A stretch of DNA of 64,000 bases from Streptomyces sp. TBY4 (GCF_024213195.1 NZ_JANAVF010000014.1:173963-237962); one strand, 5' to 3'. Shown: positions 32,032 to 40,486, counted from the stretch's first letter. Notes: generated by a model not told the origin, from the sequence alone. Translations and numbers: made by a program.

Positions 32032-32388
32032 TCACTGACAGGACGCGGCGCCCTCGGGCGCCTGCGCGGCGAGGCTGGCGAGCAGCTGGACCGGGCCGCC
32101 GAGCTCGGCGCAGCACAGGGAGTAGACGTTGCTGCGACCGCGCGGCTCGGAGCTGATCAGCTCCTGCTCGCGCAGGGGGGCCAGGTGGTGGCTGACCAGG
32201 GTCTGGCTCAGCCCGGTGGCTTCCTGGAGCTCCTTGACGGTGCGGGGGCGCTCGGCGATCAGAAGCATCAGCGTCAGGCGCGTCTCGTCTCCCAGGGCGC
32301 GGAGCTTGGGGGCCAGGAGCCGGGCCCGGTTGCCTTCGGAGAGCAGGGCCGCCGGGGTGGTCACCGCGACCGGAAGAGTCGTCGTCAT
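32032..32388 (-). CDS. arsR: ArsR-family metalloregulator
   Basis: 118 residues: LRALGDETRLTLMLLIAERP, recognition helix LSQTLVSHHLAPLREQ, wing NVYSLCCAELGGPV with a Cys pair, and a C-terminal ASCQ. The CVCD motif is absent, so the sensing Cys are probably the pair in the wing region plus the C-terminal one. It lies between the acr3/DUF2180 genes and arsP, all on one strand, with a 21-bp perfect inverted repeat just upstream. Confidence 0.9.
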   Translation of the reverse strand: MTTTLPVAVTTPAALLSEGNRARLLAPKLRALGDETRLTLMLLIAERPRTVKELQEATGLSQTLVSHHLAPLREQELISSEPRGRSNVYSLCCAELGGPVQLLASLAAQAPEGAASCQ

Positions 32389-32404
32389 GCTTCGACGCTA
32401 ACAC

Positions 32405-32454
32405 CACCACCCACCCCTATCAACAACAAACGCTGTTGATAGGGGTGGGTGGTG
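32405..32454. promoter_or_regulatory. 21-bp perfect inverted repeat upstream of ArsR
   Basis: Arms 32405-32425 and 32434-32454 are exact complements with an 8-nt loop. The inner ends read ATCAACA/TGTTGAT, like known ArsR/SmtB operators; the outer part is GGTGG-rich. It begins 17 bp before the ArsR start and also follows the end of the DUF2180 gene, so it could serve as operator, terminator or both. Confidence 0.8.
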
Positions 32455-32499
32455 ACAACTGGGGACGTTCGACCCGGTGCGCCCGTGCCCTACGGCCCG

Positions 32500-32700
32500 T
32501 CAGCGGCTGCCGGCTCCCGCGCACGGGAAGCAGCGCACGCTCCGGGCCGGCGTCTCGACGGGCGGTGCGAGGAAGGGGCGCCTGTGGACCTCGTGCGTGA
32601 CGACGCGCGCGTGGTCGGCGCAGACGGCGGCGCCGCAGGCGCGGCAGATGCCGACGGCCGGAGTCGCGGCCCCTCGGGCGTGGCAGTCGAGGCAGTGCAT
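32500..32700 (-). CDS. DUF2180-like small zinc-ribbon protein
   Basis: 66 residues with CLDC, CRAC and a later C-x2-C pair (RCFPC), plus CADHARVVTHEVHRRPF rich in His. Streptomyces genomes carry several such small Cys/His zinc-ribbon proteins of unknown role. Start ATG overlaps the acr3 stop as TGATG, implying coupled translation, so it should be needed with the arsenite pump, for instance as a metal-binding accessory. Confidence 0.8.
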   Translation of the reverse strand: MHCLDCHARGAATPAVGICRACGAAVCADHARVVTHEVHRRPFLAPPVETPARSVRCFPCAGAGSR

Positions 32701-33821
32701 CAGCGCGTCTCCCCAGGGGTCGCCACCCGGCCCGCCGCGAACCTCTTGCGCCAGGCGAGGGATACGTAGACCAGGCCGATCAGGACCGGGACCTCGATCA
32801 GCGGCCCGACGACACCGGAGAGGGCCTGGCCGCTGGTGACGCCGAAGGTGGCGATGGCGACGGCGATGGCCAGCTCGAAGTTGTTGCCCGCGGCCGTGAA
32901 GGCGAGGGTGGCGGTGCGGTCGTAGGCGAGACCCATCGCCTTGCCGAGGGCGAAGGTGCCGAACCACATCACCGCGAAGTAGACGAGGAGCGGGAGCGCG
33001 ATGCGGGCCACGTCCAGGGGCTGCGAGGTGATGGTCTTCCCTTGCAGGGCGAAGAGGATGACGATCGTGAACAGCAGGCCGTACAGGGCCCAGGGGCCGA
33101 TCTTCGGCAGGAACTCCGCCTCGTAGGCGGCGCGTCCGAGCCTCTTCTCGCCGATGCGGCGGGTGAGGAAGCCCGCGAGGAGCGGGACGCCCAGGAACAC
33201 GAGCACGTTGAGCGCGATGTGCCAGACCGGGACGTCCAGGCCCTGGCCGTCGCCGAGCCCGAGCCGGCGGGGCAGCAGGTCGAGGTAGAACCAGCCCAGC
33301 GCGCCGAAGGCGATGACCTGGAAGACGGAGTTCAGGGCGACCAGGACGGCGGCGGCCTCGCGGTCGCCACAGGCGAGGTCGTTCCAGATGATGACCATGG
33401 CGATGCAGCGGGCCAGGCCGACGATGATCAGGCCGGTGCGGTACTCGGGCAGGTCCGGCAGGAAGATCCAGGCCAGCGCGAACATCAGCGCCGGGCCGAC
33501 GACCCAGTTGATGACCAGCGAGGAGACCATCAGCTTCCGGTCGCCGGTGACCGCGTCGAGCCTGTCGTAGCGGACCTTGGCCAGCACCGGGTACATCATG
33601 ACCAGCAGGCCGATCCCGATGGGCAGGGAGATCCCGCCCACCTCCACCTTCGCCAGCACGTCGTTCAGGCCCGGGATCAACCGGCCGAGCCCGAGGCCGA
33701 CGCCCATGGCCAGCAGGATCCACACGGCCAGGAAGCGGTCCAGGGTGGACAGCTCGGCGGCGAGGGAGGGGCTCGCGGCGCCCGGCGGCCGCGCGGCCGG
33801 GCCGGGTTCGGTCGTGGTCAT
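32700..33821 (-). CDS. acr3: Acr3-family arsenite efflux permease
   Basis: 373 residues with ten TMs. Acr3 signatures: LGRLIPGLND, MMYPVLAKVRYD, GLARCIAMVIIWNDLACGD (conserved Cys), LNSVFQVIAFGALGWFYL and FTAAGNNFELAIAVAIATFG. Exports As(III) using the proton motive force. ATG 33821 chosen; upstream sequence in frame lacks family residues. It leads the acr3-DUF2180 operon, and a shared ArsR operator lies about 140 bp upstream. Confidence 0.95.
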   Translation of the reverse strand: MTTTEPGPAARPPGAASPSLAAELSTLDRFLAVWILLAMGVGLGLGRLIPGLNDVLAKVEVGGISLPIGIGLLVMMYPVLAKVRYDRLDAVTGDRKLMVSSLVINWVVGPALMFALAWIFLPDLPEYRTGLIIVGLARCIAMVIIWNDLACGDREAAAVLVALNSVFQVIAFGALGWFYLDLLPRRLGLGDGQGLDVPVWHIALNVLVFLGVPLLAGFLTRRIGEKRLGRAAYEAEFLPKIGPWALYGLLFTIVILFALQGKTITSQPLDVARIALPLLVYFAVMWFGTFALGKAMGLAYDRTATLAFTAAGNNFELAIAVAIATFGVTSGQALSGVVGPLIEVPVLIGLVYVSLAWRKRFAAGRVATPGETR

Positions 33822-33938
33822 GAGGGGACTCGCTTTCGGGATGGAGAGGCGTCGCGCCCCGCCACGCAATGCGCCGTCGACGCGACCTCAGCTGACGGGG
33901 CACCCCCGCAGACGTCCGGGGCGGGCGAGAGCCCGTTG

Positions 33939-33985
33939 CATCAGCATTCGCTGATGTCAGCCTGCACTGACACTCTCACATCAGT
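33939..33985. promoter_or_regulatory. ArsR operators upstream of acr3
   Basis: CATCAGCATTCGCTGATG (33939-33956) is a good inverted repeat. 33964-33985 is the reverse complement of the 28562-28583 operator at 18 of 22 positions. Both lie upstream of acr3, suggesting control by the ArsR protein at 28584. Confidence 0.7.
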
Positions 33986-34145
33986 CGCCCCTGATGCCAT
34001 TCTTGGCTGACATTGGGGCCGAATGGCCCAGTAAGGGGGCACATGGAGCAGAAGGACGTCAGGCCCCACGGCACTCACGAACGTCGATCACCGCCCGGCG
34101 CGGCACACCCGCGCCGTCACCACCGGTCGATGCGGCCCGCAGCCC
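33986..34145. other. Intergenic region, no gene seen
   Basis: Between the acr3 promoter region and the end of the ArsN-like gene. No supported gene. Confidence 0.4.
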
Positions 34146-34634
34146 TCAGTCGATCCGCGGGCTGCGGCGCTCCAGCAGGACGACGTCGCGCCACACGCCG
34201 TGGTGGCGGCCGATGCGCGCACGGGTGCCGATGACGCGGAAGCCGGCCCGCTGGTGCAGGGCCAGGCTCGCGGTGTTCTCGGGGAAGATCCCCGACTGGA
34301 TCGTCCAGATGCCCGCCGCCTCGGTCGAGGCAATCAGCGCGTCGAGCAGGGCGCGGGCGACGCCGCGACCCCGGGCGCCGGGGTGGACGTAGACGGAGTG
34401 CTCGACCACACCCGCGTACGCGCACCGGTCCGAGACCTTGGACGCGGCCACCCAGCCGAGCACCTTCCCGTCCGGGCCGAGCGCGACGAAGCGGTGTTCG
34501 GGCAGTCTCCCCGCGTCGAAAACCTCCCAGGTGGGGGCCTCGGTCTCGAAGGTGGCGTTGCCCTCGTCGATCCCGGCCCGGTAGATCGCCAGGACCCCGT
34601 CCGCGTGATCGCGCGTCATGGGGACGATGTTCAC
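34146..34634 (-). CDS. ArsN-like GNAT acetyltransferase
   Basis: 162-residue GNAT related to phosphinothricin acetyltransferases. N-terminus MTRDHADGVLAIYRAGIDEG with FETEAP, acetyl-CoA loop VHPGARGRGVARALLDALI and end FRVIGTRARIGRHHGVWRDV. ArsN1 proteins in ars operons N-acetylate the arsenic antibiotic arsinothricin (a phosphinothricin analogue), so this is a likely self- or cross-resistance factor. GTG start; GTGA overlap with the ArsR gene upstream. Confidence 0.83.
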   Translation of the reverse strand: MNIVPMTRDHADGVLAIYRAGIDEGNATFETEAPTWEVFDAGRLPEHRFVALGPDGKVLGWVAASKVSDRCAYAGVVEHSVYVHPGARGRGVARALLDALIASTEAAGIWTIQSGIFPENTASLALHQRAGFRVIGTRARIGRHHGVWRDVVLLERRSPRID

Positions 34635-34954
34635 GGCCGCCGCCCCAGGATCGCCGACACTGCCGCCGGGAAGCACTCCAGGCACGCGGCGTTGACCTCG
34701 TAGCGGACGGAGGTGCCCTGCCGCTCGGGCAGCACGAAGCGCACCTCGGCCAGCACCTTGAGGTGGTGGGACACGGTCGACTGGCCGATGGGCAGCCGCT
34801 CGGTGATCTCCCCGACCGCCAAGGGGCGCTGCTCCTCCGCCAGCAGGTTCAGGAGTCGTACGCGCATGGGGTCCGCCAGGGCCCTGAACCACCCGGAGTA
34901 CGTCTGCGCGTCCTCGGGGCTCAGCCCTTGACCGGGTTCCATTGTCTCGTTCAT
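34631..34954 (-). CDS. arsR: ArsR-family regulator
   Basis: 107 residues: FRALADPMRVRLLNLLAEE, recognition helix IGQSTVSHHLKVLAEV, wing TSVRYEVNAACLECFPAAV. The CLEC pair in the C-terminal helix is the likely metal(loid) site; classical CVCD absent. Coupled to the ArsN-like gene by a 4-nt overlap, and its start codon lies at the edge of a TCGATGA-type inverted repeat. Confidence 0.88.
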   Translation of the reverse strand: MNETMEPGQGLSPEDAQTYSGWFRALADPMRVRLLNLLAEEQRPLAVGEITERLPIGQSTVSHHLKVLAEVRFVLPERQGTSVRYEVNAACLECFPAAVSAILGRRP

Positions 34955-34979
34955 CGATGATCGACGATAGTCGATGAAT
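34952..34979. promoter_or_regulatory. Inverted-repeat operator at ArsR start
   Basis: Imperfect palindrome TCATCGATGATCGACGATAG followed by TCGATGAAT overlapping the ArsR start codon. Binding here would block translation-start-proximal transcription, fitting autoregulation. Confidence 0.6.
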
Positions 34980-35032
34980 GGGACGACCGGAAGGCCCGCC
35001 CACAGATGCAGGCGCAGGCGCAGGCGAGCACT

Positions 35033-35392
35033 TCAGGCGGAGCGGCCCAGCATCTGGCTCATCGCCGCGACGACGGAAGGCTCCACGCGGTAGTAGACCC
35101 ACGTCCCGCGCCGCTCCGAGGACAGCAGGCCCGCCTCCTTGAGCTTCTTCAGGTGGTGGGACACGGTCGGCTGCGAGACGCCCACGTCGGAGATGTCGCA
35201 GACGCACGCCTCACCGCCCTCGTGCGAGGCGATCGCGGAGAAGAGCCGCAGGCGCACCGGGTCACCGAGGGCCTTGAACATCAGCGCGGTCCGCTCGGCC
35301 TCTTCGGCCGTCAGCGGGCGCTCGGTCAGCGGCGGGCAGCAGGGTGCCGCGGCTTCGTCTTCGAGCATCGGCAGCAGCTTCGTGGAGGACAT
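35033..35392 (-). CDS. arsR: ArsR-family metalloregulator
   Basis: 119 residues with classical site EACVCDISDVG and recognition helix VSQPTVSHHLKKLKEAG; wing WVYYRVEPSVVAAM. An additional N-terminal Cys pair (AAPCCPPL). Divergent to the FAD oxidoreductase gene, each promoter having one copy of a common operator. ATG 35392. Confidence 0.92.
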   Translation of the reverse strand: MSSTKLLPMLEDEAAAPCCPPLTERPLTAEEAERTALMFKALGDPVRLRLFSAIASHEGGEACVCDISDVGVSQPTVSHHLKKLKEAGLLSSERRGTWVYYRVEPSVVAAMSQMLGRSA

Positions 35393-35411
35393 GAGGCAAT
35401 CCTCCCCCCAA

Positions 35412-35490
35412 ATTCGACGGATGTCTATGTTGACGTACGTCGATACACGGTGGGATGCTGATCCCAGAAAGACATCGACGTTCATCGAAT
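35412..35490. promoter_or_regulatory. Paired ArsR operators between divergent genes
   Basis: ATTCGACGGATGTCTAT (35412-35428) and, inverted, ATCGACGTTCATCGAAT (35474-35490) match at 13 of 17 positions after reverse-complementing one. Each lies about 20 bp upstream of a start codon. A further TGACGTACGTCGA palindrome sits between them. Confidence 0.68.
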
Positions 35491-35507
35491 CAAACCGGGA
35501 GCCTGCC

Positions 35508-36863
35508 GTGAGCACACCCACCGAAGCCCTGCCCGTCGTCGTCATCGGCGCAGGCCCTGCCGGCCTCGCTGCTGCTTCCCACCTGGTCGAACGCGATATC
35601 GAGCCCCTGGTCCTGGAAGCCGGACCCGCCGCCGGCAGCGCGGTCCGCGAGTGGGGCCACGTGCGGCTCTTCTCCACCTGGTCCGAGCTCGTCGACCCGG
35701 CCGCGGAGAAGCTCCTCGCCCCCACCGGCTGGACCGCTCCCGACCGTGCGACCTACCCCTCCGGCGCCGACTGGGCCGAGCAGTACCTCCAGCCCCTCGC
35801 CGATGCCCTCGGCACCAAGGTCCGCTACGGCGCCCGGGTCACCGGCGTCTCCCGCCTCGGCCGTGACCGCATCGTCGACGCCGACCGCGAGGCCCAGCCC
35901 TTCACCATCAGCATCCAGAACGCCGATGGCACCGAGGAGCGTCTCACCGCCCGCGCCGTCATCGACGCCTCCGGTACGTGGTCCACGCCCAGCCCCATCG
36001 GCGGCGACGGCCTGCCCGCGCTCGGCGAGAAGGCCGCCGCCGACCGGATCTCGTACCGCGTCCCCGACCTGAAGGACCCGGCCGTCCGCGCCCGGTACGC
36101 GGGCAAGCGCACCGCCGTCATCGGCTCCGGAGCCTCCGCCTTCACCGCCCTCGCCTACCTTGCCGAGCTCTCCGAGGAGGAGTCCGGCACCCACTCCGTG
36201 TGGATCCTGCGGCGCGGCATCAGCGGCTCCACCTTCGGCGGCGGCAGCGCCGACCAGCTCCCCGCGCGCGGCGCCCTCGGCCTCGCCGCCAAGGCCGCCG
36301 TCGACAACGGCCACGCCGACGCGGTCACGGGCTTCCGTACCGACGCCGTCGAGCGCCACGGCGATCAGCTGGTCCTGGTGGCCGAGGACGGCCGCCGCCT
36401 CGACCCTGTCGACGAGCTCATCGTCCTCACCGGCCTGCGCCCCGACCTCACGTTCGTGAACGAGCTGCGTCTCGCCCTCGACGAGCGCCTCCAGGCCCCC
36501 GTCGACCTCGCTCCGCTGATCGACCCGAACCAGCACTCCTGCGGCACGGTCTACCCCCACGGCGTCAAGGAGCTCTCCCACCCGGAGAAGGACGTCTACC
36601 TCGTCGGCATGAAGTCCTACGGCCGCGCCCCGACCTTCCTGGCCATGACCGGCTACGAGCAGGTCCGCTCCATCGCCGCCCACCTCGCGGGCGACCACGA
36701 GGCCGCCGAACGCGTCGAACTCACCCTCCCCGAAACGGGAGTCTGCGGCGGAGCCGGCCTCTTCGACCAGCCCCAGGCGGCCGAGGAGACCAGCGGCGGA
36801 GGCTGCTGCGCAGCCCCGGCCACCCTCACCATCGGTGCCCCCGTCTCCTCCGGCGGCTGCTGA
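35508..36863 (+). CDS. FAD-dependent oxidoreductase with Cys-rich tail
   Basis: 451 residues. FAD Rossmann VVVIGAGPAGLAAASHL, FMO-like EWGHVRLFSTWSELVDPAA, NAD(P)H Rossmann AVIGSGASAFTALAYLAE and late DELIVLTGLRPDLTF. The C-terminus ends GGGCCAAPATLT...SSGGC, carrying a Cys pair and a final Cys, a tail absent from ordinary flavin monooxygenases. GTG 35508 after GGGAGCCTGCC. Controlled from the divergent ArsR promoter and followed 5 nt later by an MFS gene. It may oxidise or handle a trivalent arsenical bound by the tail. Confidence 0.82.
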   Translation: MSTPTEALPVVVIGAGPAGLAAASHLVERDIEPLVLEAGPAAGSAVREWGHVRLFSTWSELVDPAAEKLLAPTGWTAPDRATYPSGADWAEQYLQPLADALGTKVRYGARVTGVSRLGRDRIVDADREAQPFTISIQNADGTEERLTARAVIDASGTWSTPSPIGGDGLPALGEKAAADRISYRVPDLKDPAVRARYAGKRTAVIGSGASAFTALAYLAELSEEESGTHSVWILRRGISGSTFGGGSADQLPARGALGLAAKAAVDNGHADAVTGFRTDAVERHGDQLVLVAEDGRRLDPVDELIVLTGLRPDLTFVNELRLALDERLQAPVDLAPLIDPNQHSCGTVYPHGVKELSHPEKDVYLVGMKSYGRAPTFLAMTGYEQVRSIAAHLAGDHEAAERVELTLPETGVCGGAGLFDQPQAAEETSGGGCCAAPATLTIGAPVSSGGC

Positions 36864-36868
36864 CCACG

Positions 36869-38098
36869 GTGCAACCCACCCAGGCCGACGCGGCCGCGAC
36901 CGGGACGGGGGTCCGGTCGCGGCCGCGCGCCGCCCTGCCCGCCCTGTGCGCCACACAGATCACCAGCTGGGGCATCGTCTACTACGCCTTCCCCGTCCTG
37001 CTCCCGCGCCTGACGGCAGACACCGGCTGGTCCACCCACGCCGCCACGGCCGCCTTCTCCCTGGCGCTCCTCGTCTCGGCGATCGCCGGCATCCCCATCG
37101 GCCGCATCCTCGACCGCCGGGGACCGCGCGCGGTCATGACCGCGGGCTCCGCCCTCGGCACCCTCGCGCTCCTCGTGATCGCGGCAGCCCCCAACCTGAC
37201 CGTCTTCACCCTGGGATGGGTCCTGGCAGGCCTGACCATGGCTGCCACCTTCTACCCGCCCGCCTTCGCCGCCCTCACCCGCTGGTGGGGCCCGGACCGC
37301 ATCCGCGCCCTGACCATCGTCACGCTCGCCGGTGGCCTCGCCTCCACCGTCTTCGCACCGCTCACCGCGGTCCTCGCGGAGCACCTGAGCTGGCGTGCCA
37401 CGTACGCCGTCCTCGCGCTGGCCCTCGCCGCCATCACGATTCCGGCTCACGCCCTGGCCCTGCGCGCCCCCTGGCCGGCCGCCCCACCGCAGCCGGCCAC
37501 CACGGACGGCGCCACGCCCATCCCGCGCAGCCGCCCGTTCATCCTGCTGGCCGTGGCCTTCACCCTCTCGGGCTTCGCGATGTACGCCGTCGTCATGGGT
37601 CTGATCCCCCTCCTCACCGAACGCGGCGCCACCCCAACCCAAGCCGCCTGGGCACTCGGACTCGGCGGAGCGGGCCAGACGCTGGGCCGCACCCTCTACG
37701 CATCCCTCGCGGCCCGCACATCCGTCACCACCCGCACCGCCACCCTCATCGCCCTCGGCGCCGCAACGACGGCAGCACTGGCCTTCGCCCCGGGCCCGAT
37801 ACCCCTCCTGACCGCCCTCGCGATCCTCGCCGGAGTCGTCCGCGGCAACCTCACCCTCCTGCAGGCCACCGCAGTCACCGACCGCTGGGGCACCACCCAC
37901 TACGGCCGCCTCTCGGCCCTCCTCGGCGCCCCGGCCCACATCGCGGGAGCACTGGCGCCGTGGGCCGGCGCCGCCCTCGCGGGCCCACTCGGCGGTTACC
38001 CCCACCTCTTCGCGGCCTTGGCCTCACTTGCGGTCGTTGCCGCCTGCCTTGCGGTCGGAGCCTCGGTGGAGGACCGCACCCGATCCCCCGAAAACTGA
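36869..38098 (+). CDS. MFS transporter in arsenic operon
   Basis: 409 residues, 12 TMs. TM1 TQITSWGIVYYAFPVLLPRL and loop 2-3 GRILDRRGPRAVMTAGS (MFS A motif); a second A-like motif is in the C-terminal half. The start GTG lies 5 nt after the oxidoreductase stop. The OxlT/monocarboxylate-like N-terminus suggests an organic anion exporter; within this operon it could export an organoarsenical. Substrate not known. Confidence 0.83.
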   Translation: MQPTQADAAATGTGVRSRPRAALPALCATQITSWGIVYYAFPVLLPRLTADTGWSTHAATAAFSLALLVSAIAGIPIGRILDRRGPRAVMTAGSALGTLALLVIAAAPNLTVFTLGWVLAGLTMAATFYPPAFAALTRWWGPDRIRALTIVTLAGGLASTVFAPLTAVLAEHLSWRATYAVLALALAAITIPAHALALRAPWPAAPPQPATTDGATPIPRSRPFILLAVAFTLSGFAMYAVVMGLIPLLTERGATPTQAAWALGLGGAGQTLGRTLYASLAARTSVTTRTATLIALGAATTAALAFAPGPIPLLTALAILAGVVRGNLTLLQATAVTDRWGTTHYGRLSALLGAPAHIAGALAPWAGAALAGPLGGYPHLFAALASLAVVAACLAVGASVEDRTRSPEN

Positions 38099-38220
38099 GC
38101 CGCGGAGCCCCGCTCTGATCCGCTACCCTGTCCCTGGGCTGCCCGCGCGGCAGCCCAGGACCTTGCCGAGGCGAGCCGGACTCTCACGCAGAGTATTCAG
38201 CCACGCTTCACGCGGGGCCC

Positions 38221-38293
38221 GCCTTCGTAGCTCAGGGGATAGAGCACCGCTCTCCTAAAGCGGGTGTCGCAGGTTCGAATCCTGCCGAGGGCA
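38221..38293 (+). tRNA. tRNA-Arg (anticodon CCT)
   Basis: Cloverleaf: acceptor GCCTTCG/CGAGGGC (one T-G pair), D-arm GCTC...GAGC, anticodon stem CCGCT/AGCGG with loop CTCCTAA (anticodon CCT), T-arm GCAGG-TTCGAAT-CCTGC, discriminator A. Its 3' end is followed by an integrase gene, so it is the probable attachment site of the island to the right. Confidence 0.95.
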
Positions 38294-38329
38294 CAGAGAA
38301 ACGCCTGGTCACAGGCGCTTGAGTGCCGA

Positions 38330-38364
38330 GAAGGGCCCTTGGATCTTGAATCCAAGGGCCCTTC
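38330..38364. terminator. Terminator hairpin after tRNA
   Basis: 15-bp perfect arms (38330-38344, 38350-38364), 5-nt loop, between the tRNA and the convergent integrase gene. Confidence 0.85.
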
Positions 38365-38397
38365 GGCCTTCCCGGGGGACAGATGGGGGACAGCGCG

Positions 38398-40050
38398 CTA
38401 GGCGGCGATCTCCTGACCCTCTACGTCCGATGAGTTGCTGATGAGCACCAGGTGGGGCGCCGGGTCGGCGGTCGGCTCTTCCTGGGGTGGGGTCTCGGGC
38501 TGGGGCTGTCCCCCGCCGGGGTTCGCCGCAGCTGAGGCCTGGGCACGCGGGACGACGGCCACCGTGGCGTCGGCGTTCGCCTTGTCGAATTGCGGCATGA
38601 GCGAGGTGTACGTGTCCGCGGTGAGGCTGAAGCTGGCGTGCCCCAGGAGCAGCTGGATCGCCTTCATACTCAGGCCTGCGATCAGGGAGAGGGACGCGGC
38701 GCAGTGCCGAAGGTCGTGCAGTCGGATGGGGGGCAGGTCGTGGCGCTCAAGGAACCGCTCGAAGGTCTGGCTCACGTGCTTGGGGTTCCAGGGCCGGCCA
38801 TCCTCCATGGTGAAGACCTTCCCTGAGTCGAAGAACGGGCCGTACTTCTGGGGCTTGTCGGGGTTGTCGGCCTTCCACTGCGCGCGCTTGAGCTCCCATC
38901 GCTCGCGCTGGCCCTTTTGTACTTCCCGCCAGGCGGCGAGGAGCGTCAGGGTGATGGAGTCGAAGGTGACCGTACGGCGGCTGGCTCGGCTCTTGGGGGT
39001 CTCGGCGTAGGTCTCGTACGAGGAACGAACGGCCAGCGTTTCGACCAGGTTGGCGTAGCCCTGGTCGAGGTCCACCTCCGTCCAGGGCAGGCCGGTGGCT
39101 TCGCCGCGGCGGGGGCCTCGGAACGTCATCCAGTGCCACATGACGTACATGGAGTGGTCGACGGCCAGGTCGAGGAATTCGCCGGTCAGCTCCGGCGTCC
39201 AGACCATGACGGGGCCGGGGACTTCGCCGGTTTCCTTCCAGCGGGCGACGCGCTCGGGTGTCCACACGAGCGGGTCGGGCTTCTCGTACGTGGGGATGAT
39301 GACCGCGTCACACCAGTTCTCCGTGATCAGCTTCTCGCGGACGGCGGACGCCATCGCACCGGAGAGGCACTGGAGGAACTTCTCCTGCCGACCGGGCCCG
39401 GTGTCCTGACGGGGCTTCGCGTACGCCTCCTTGAGGGCGGTACGGGCGGCATCCCACCGCTCACGCAGGTGGGGCGGTCGAGGCTTGGGGGCCTGTTTCC
39501 AGGCCTGGTGTGCTTCGTCGACCTCGGCCTTCGCCAGGATGACGGCCACGCGGTTGGCTGCCTTGACCTCGTTGAAGGCCCAGATGTCCTTGAACATCGC
39601 CTGGATGTGTTTGGTGCGCAGGTCGCGCATGGGCACGTCACCGAAGGCGGGGATGTAGAGGCGGTGGATGAAGTCGTAGTGGTCGTCCCGGGTGCTCGCC
39701 TTGAGGTCGACCCGGGTCTCGTGCCAGCGGAGCAGGAACTGCTGCGCAGTCTCCTTGGATTCGATGTCGATGCCGTCGCTGGCCTCGTCCCACAGCTTCT
39801 GGGCGTCCTTCGCGGCGGCCTTGCTGGTGAGGTAGCCGCCCTTGCGCGGTCGGCGGTTACCGGTGCCGGGGAACTCGGAGAGGTTGACGTAGTAGTACCA
39901 GGAGCCGTGGTCCTTCTTCTTGAGGTCGGGGCAGTCGGATCCCATCTCGCGTGTGGCGGGTTCGCCGTTCGCCTTGAACATCGGCTCGCCGGCGGCGTCG
40001 AGCTTGGGCTCGGTGCACTTGCACCGCTTGTAGGTGCTCCCCTTGAACAC
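38398..40050 (-). CDS. int: Tyrosine site-specific integrase
   Basis: 550 residues. The N-terminal SAM-like arm/core-binding region (about 100-260) is followed by the catalytic domain with Arg in RGPRRGEATGLPW, the HxxR box HDLRHCAASLSLIAGLSMKA, the second His in LLLGHASFS and the nucleophile Tyr in TADTYTSLM. Length and domain order fit integrases of actinomycete integrative elements and phages. It reads toward the tRNA, the standard arrangement of int next to attL. An unusual Cys-containing N-terminal segment (YKRCKCTEPK, SDCPDLKKK) is present. Confidence 0.93.
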   Translation of the reverse strand: MFKGSTYKRCKCTEPKLDAAGEPMFKANGEPATREMGSDCPDLKKKDHGSWYYYVNLSEFPGTGNRRPRKGGYLTSKAAAKDAQKLWDEASDGIDIESKETAQQFLLRWHETRVDLKASTRDDHYDFIHRLYIPAFGDVPMRDLRTKHIQAMFKDIWAFNEVKAANRVAVILAKAEVDEAHQAWKQAPKPRPPHLRERWDAARTALKEAYAKPRQDTGPGRQEKFLQCLSGAMASAVREKLITENWCDAVIIPTYEKPDPLVWTPERVARWKETGEVPGPVMVWTPELTGEFLDLAVDHSMYVMWHWMTFRGPRRGEATGLPWTEVDLDQGYANLVETLAVRSSYETYAETPKSRASRRTVTFDSITLTLLAAWREVQKGQRERWELKRAQWKADNPDKPQKYGPFFDSGKVFTMEDGRPWNPKHVSQTFERFLERHDLPPIRLHDLRHCAASLSLIAGLSMKAIQLLLGHASFSLTADTYTSLMPQFDKANADATVAVVPRAQASAAANPGGGQPQPETPPQEEPTADPAPHLVLISNSSDVEGQEIAA

Positions 40051-40171
40051 GTGTCCCCCTCTGAGCTGGGCTGTCCTTACGTGTCCTGATCTTTCTGTAC
40101 CGAAGGGGACGCCTCCTTGGGCACCGTATGCTTCCGGTCAGGTGGCGCGGGGAAGAGGGATGTGACCACCT

Positions 40172-40426
40172 ATGTCCTCATCTGCATCTGTCGCGCAGGA
40201 GCTTCCGGGGGGCCGGGAGCGGCGCGGGGCGATGACCATGGCGGAGCTGCTGGAGCTGCCGCCGATGGTGAACGTGACCACTGCGGCCCGCGCCCTGTCG
40301 ATCGGCAAGGACACGGCGTACAAGCTGATCAAGTCCGGGGAGTTCCCTGTTCAGGTCATCGCGCTGGGGTCGACTTCGAAGGTGGCGACCGCCTCGCTGT
40401 GGGAGCTGCTTGGCGTTCGCCACTGA
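40172..40426 (+). CDS. xis: Excisionase-like helix-turn-helix protein
   Basis: 84 residues ending in a MerR/excisionase-type HTH: VNVTTAARALSIGKDTAYKL then IKSGEFPVQVIALG, TASLWELLGV. Divergent from int by 121 bp. The family sets recombination direction by bending attachment-site DNA. ATG 40172; ATG 40232 is an alternative giving only the HTH. Confidence 0.8.
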   Translation: MSSSASVAQELPGGRERRGAMTMAELLELPPMVNVTTAARALSIGKDTAYKLIKSGEFPVQVIALGSTSKVATASLWELLGVRH

Positions 40427-40452
40427 CCTCTGTGCGTTGACCTATTTCTCTT

Positions 40453-40486
40453 GAAGCCCGCCCCTCGTGTCGAGGTGGCGGGCTTC
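40453..40486 (+). terminator. Terminator hairpin after xis
   Basis: GAAGCCCGCC (40453-40462) pairs with GGCGGGCTTC (40477-40486); an inner CCTCG/CGAGG extends the stem. Confidence 0.75.

Noticed and set aside
38221..38293. CRISPR or att repeat elsewhere matching the tRNA
   Set aside because: No second copy of the tRNA 3' end and no regularly spaced repeats were found in the window by eye.
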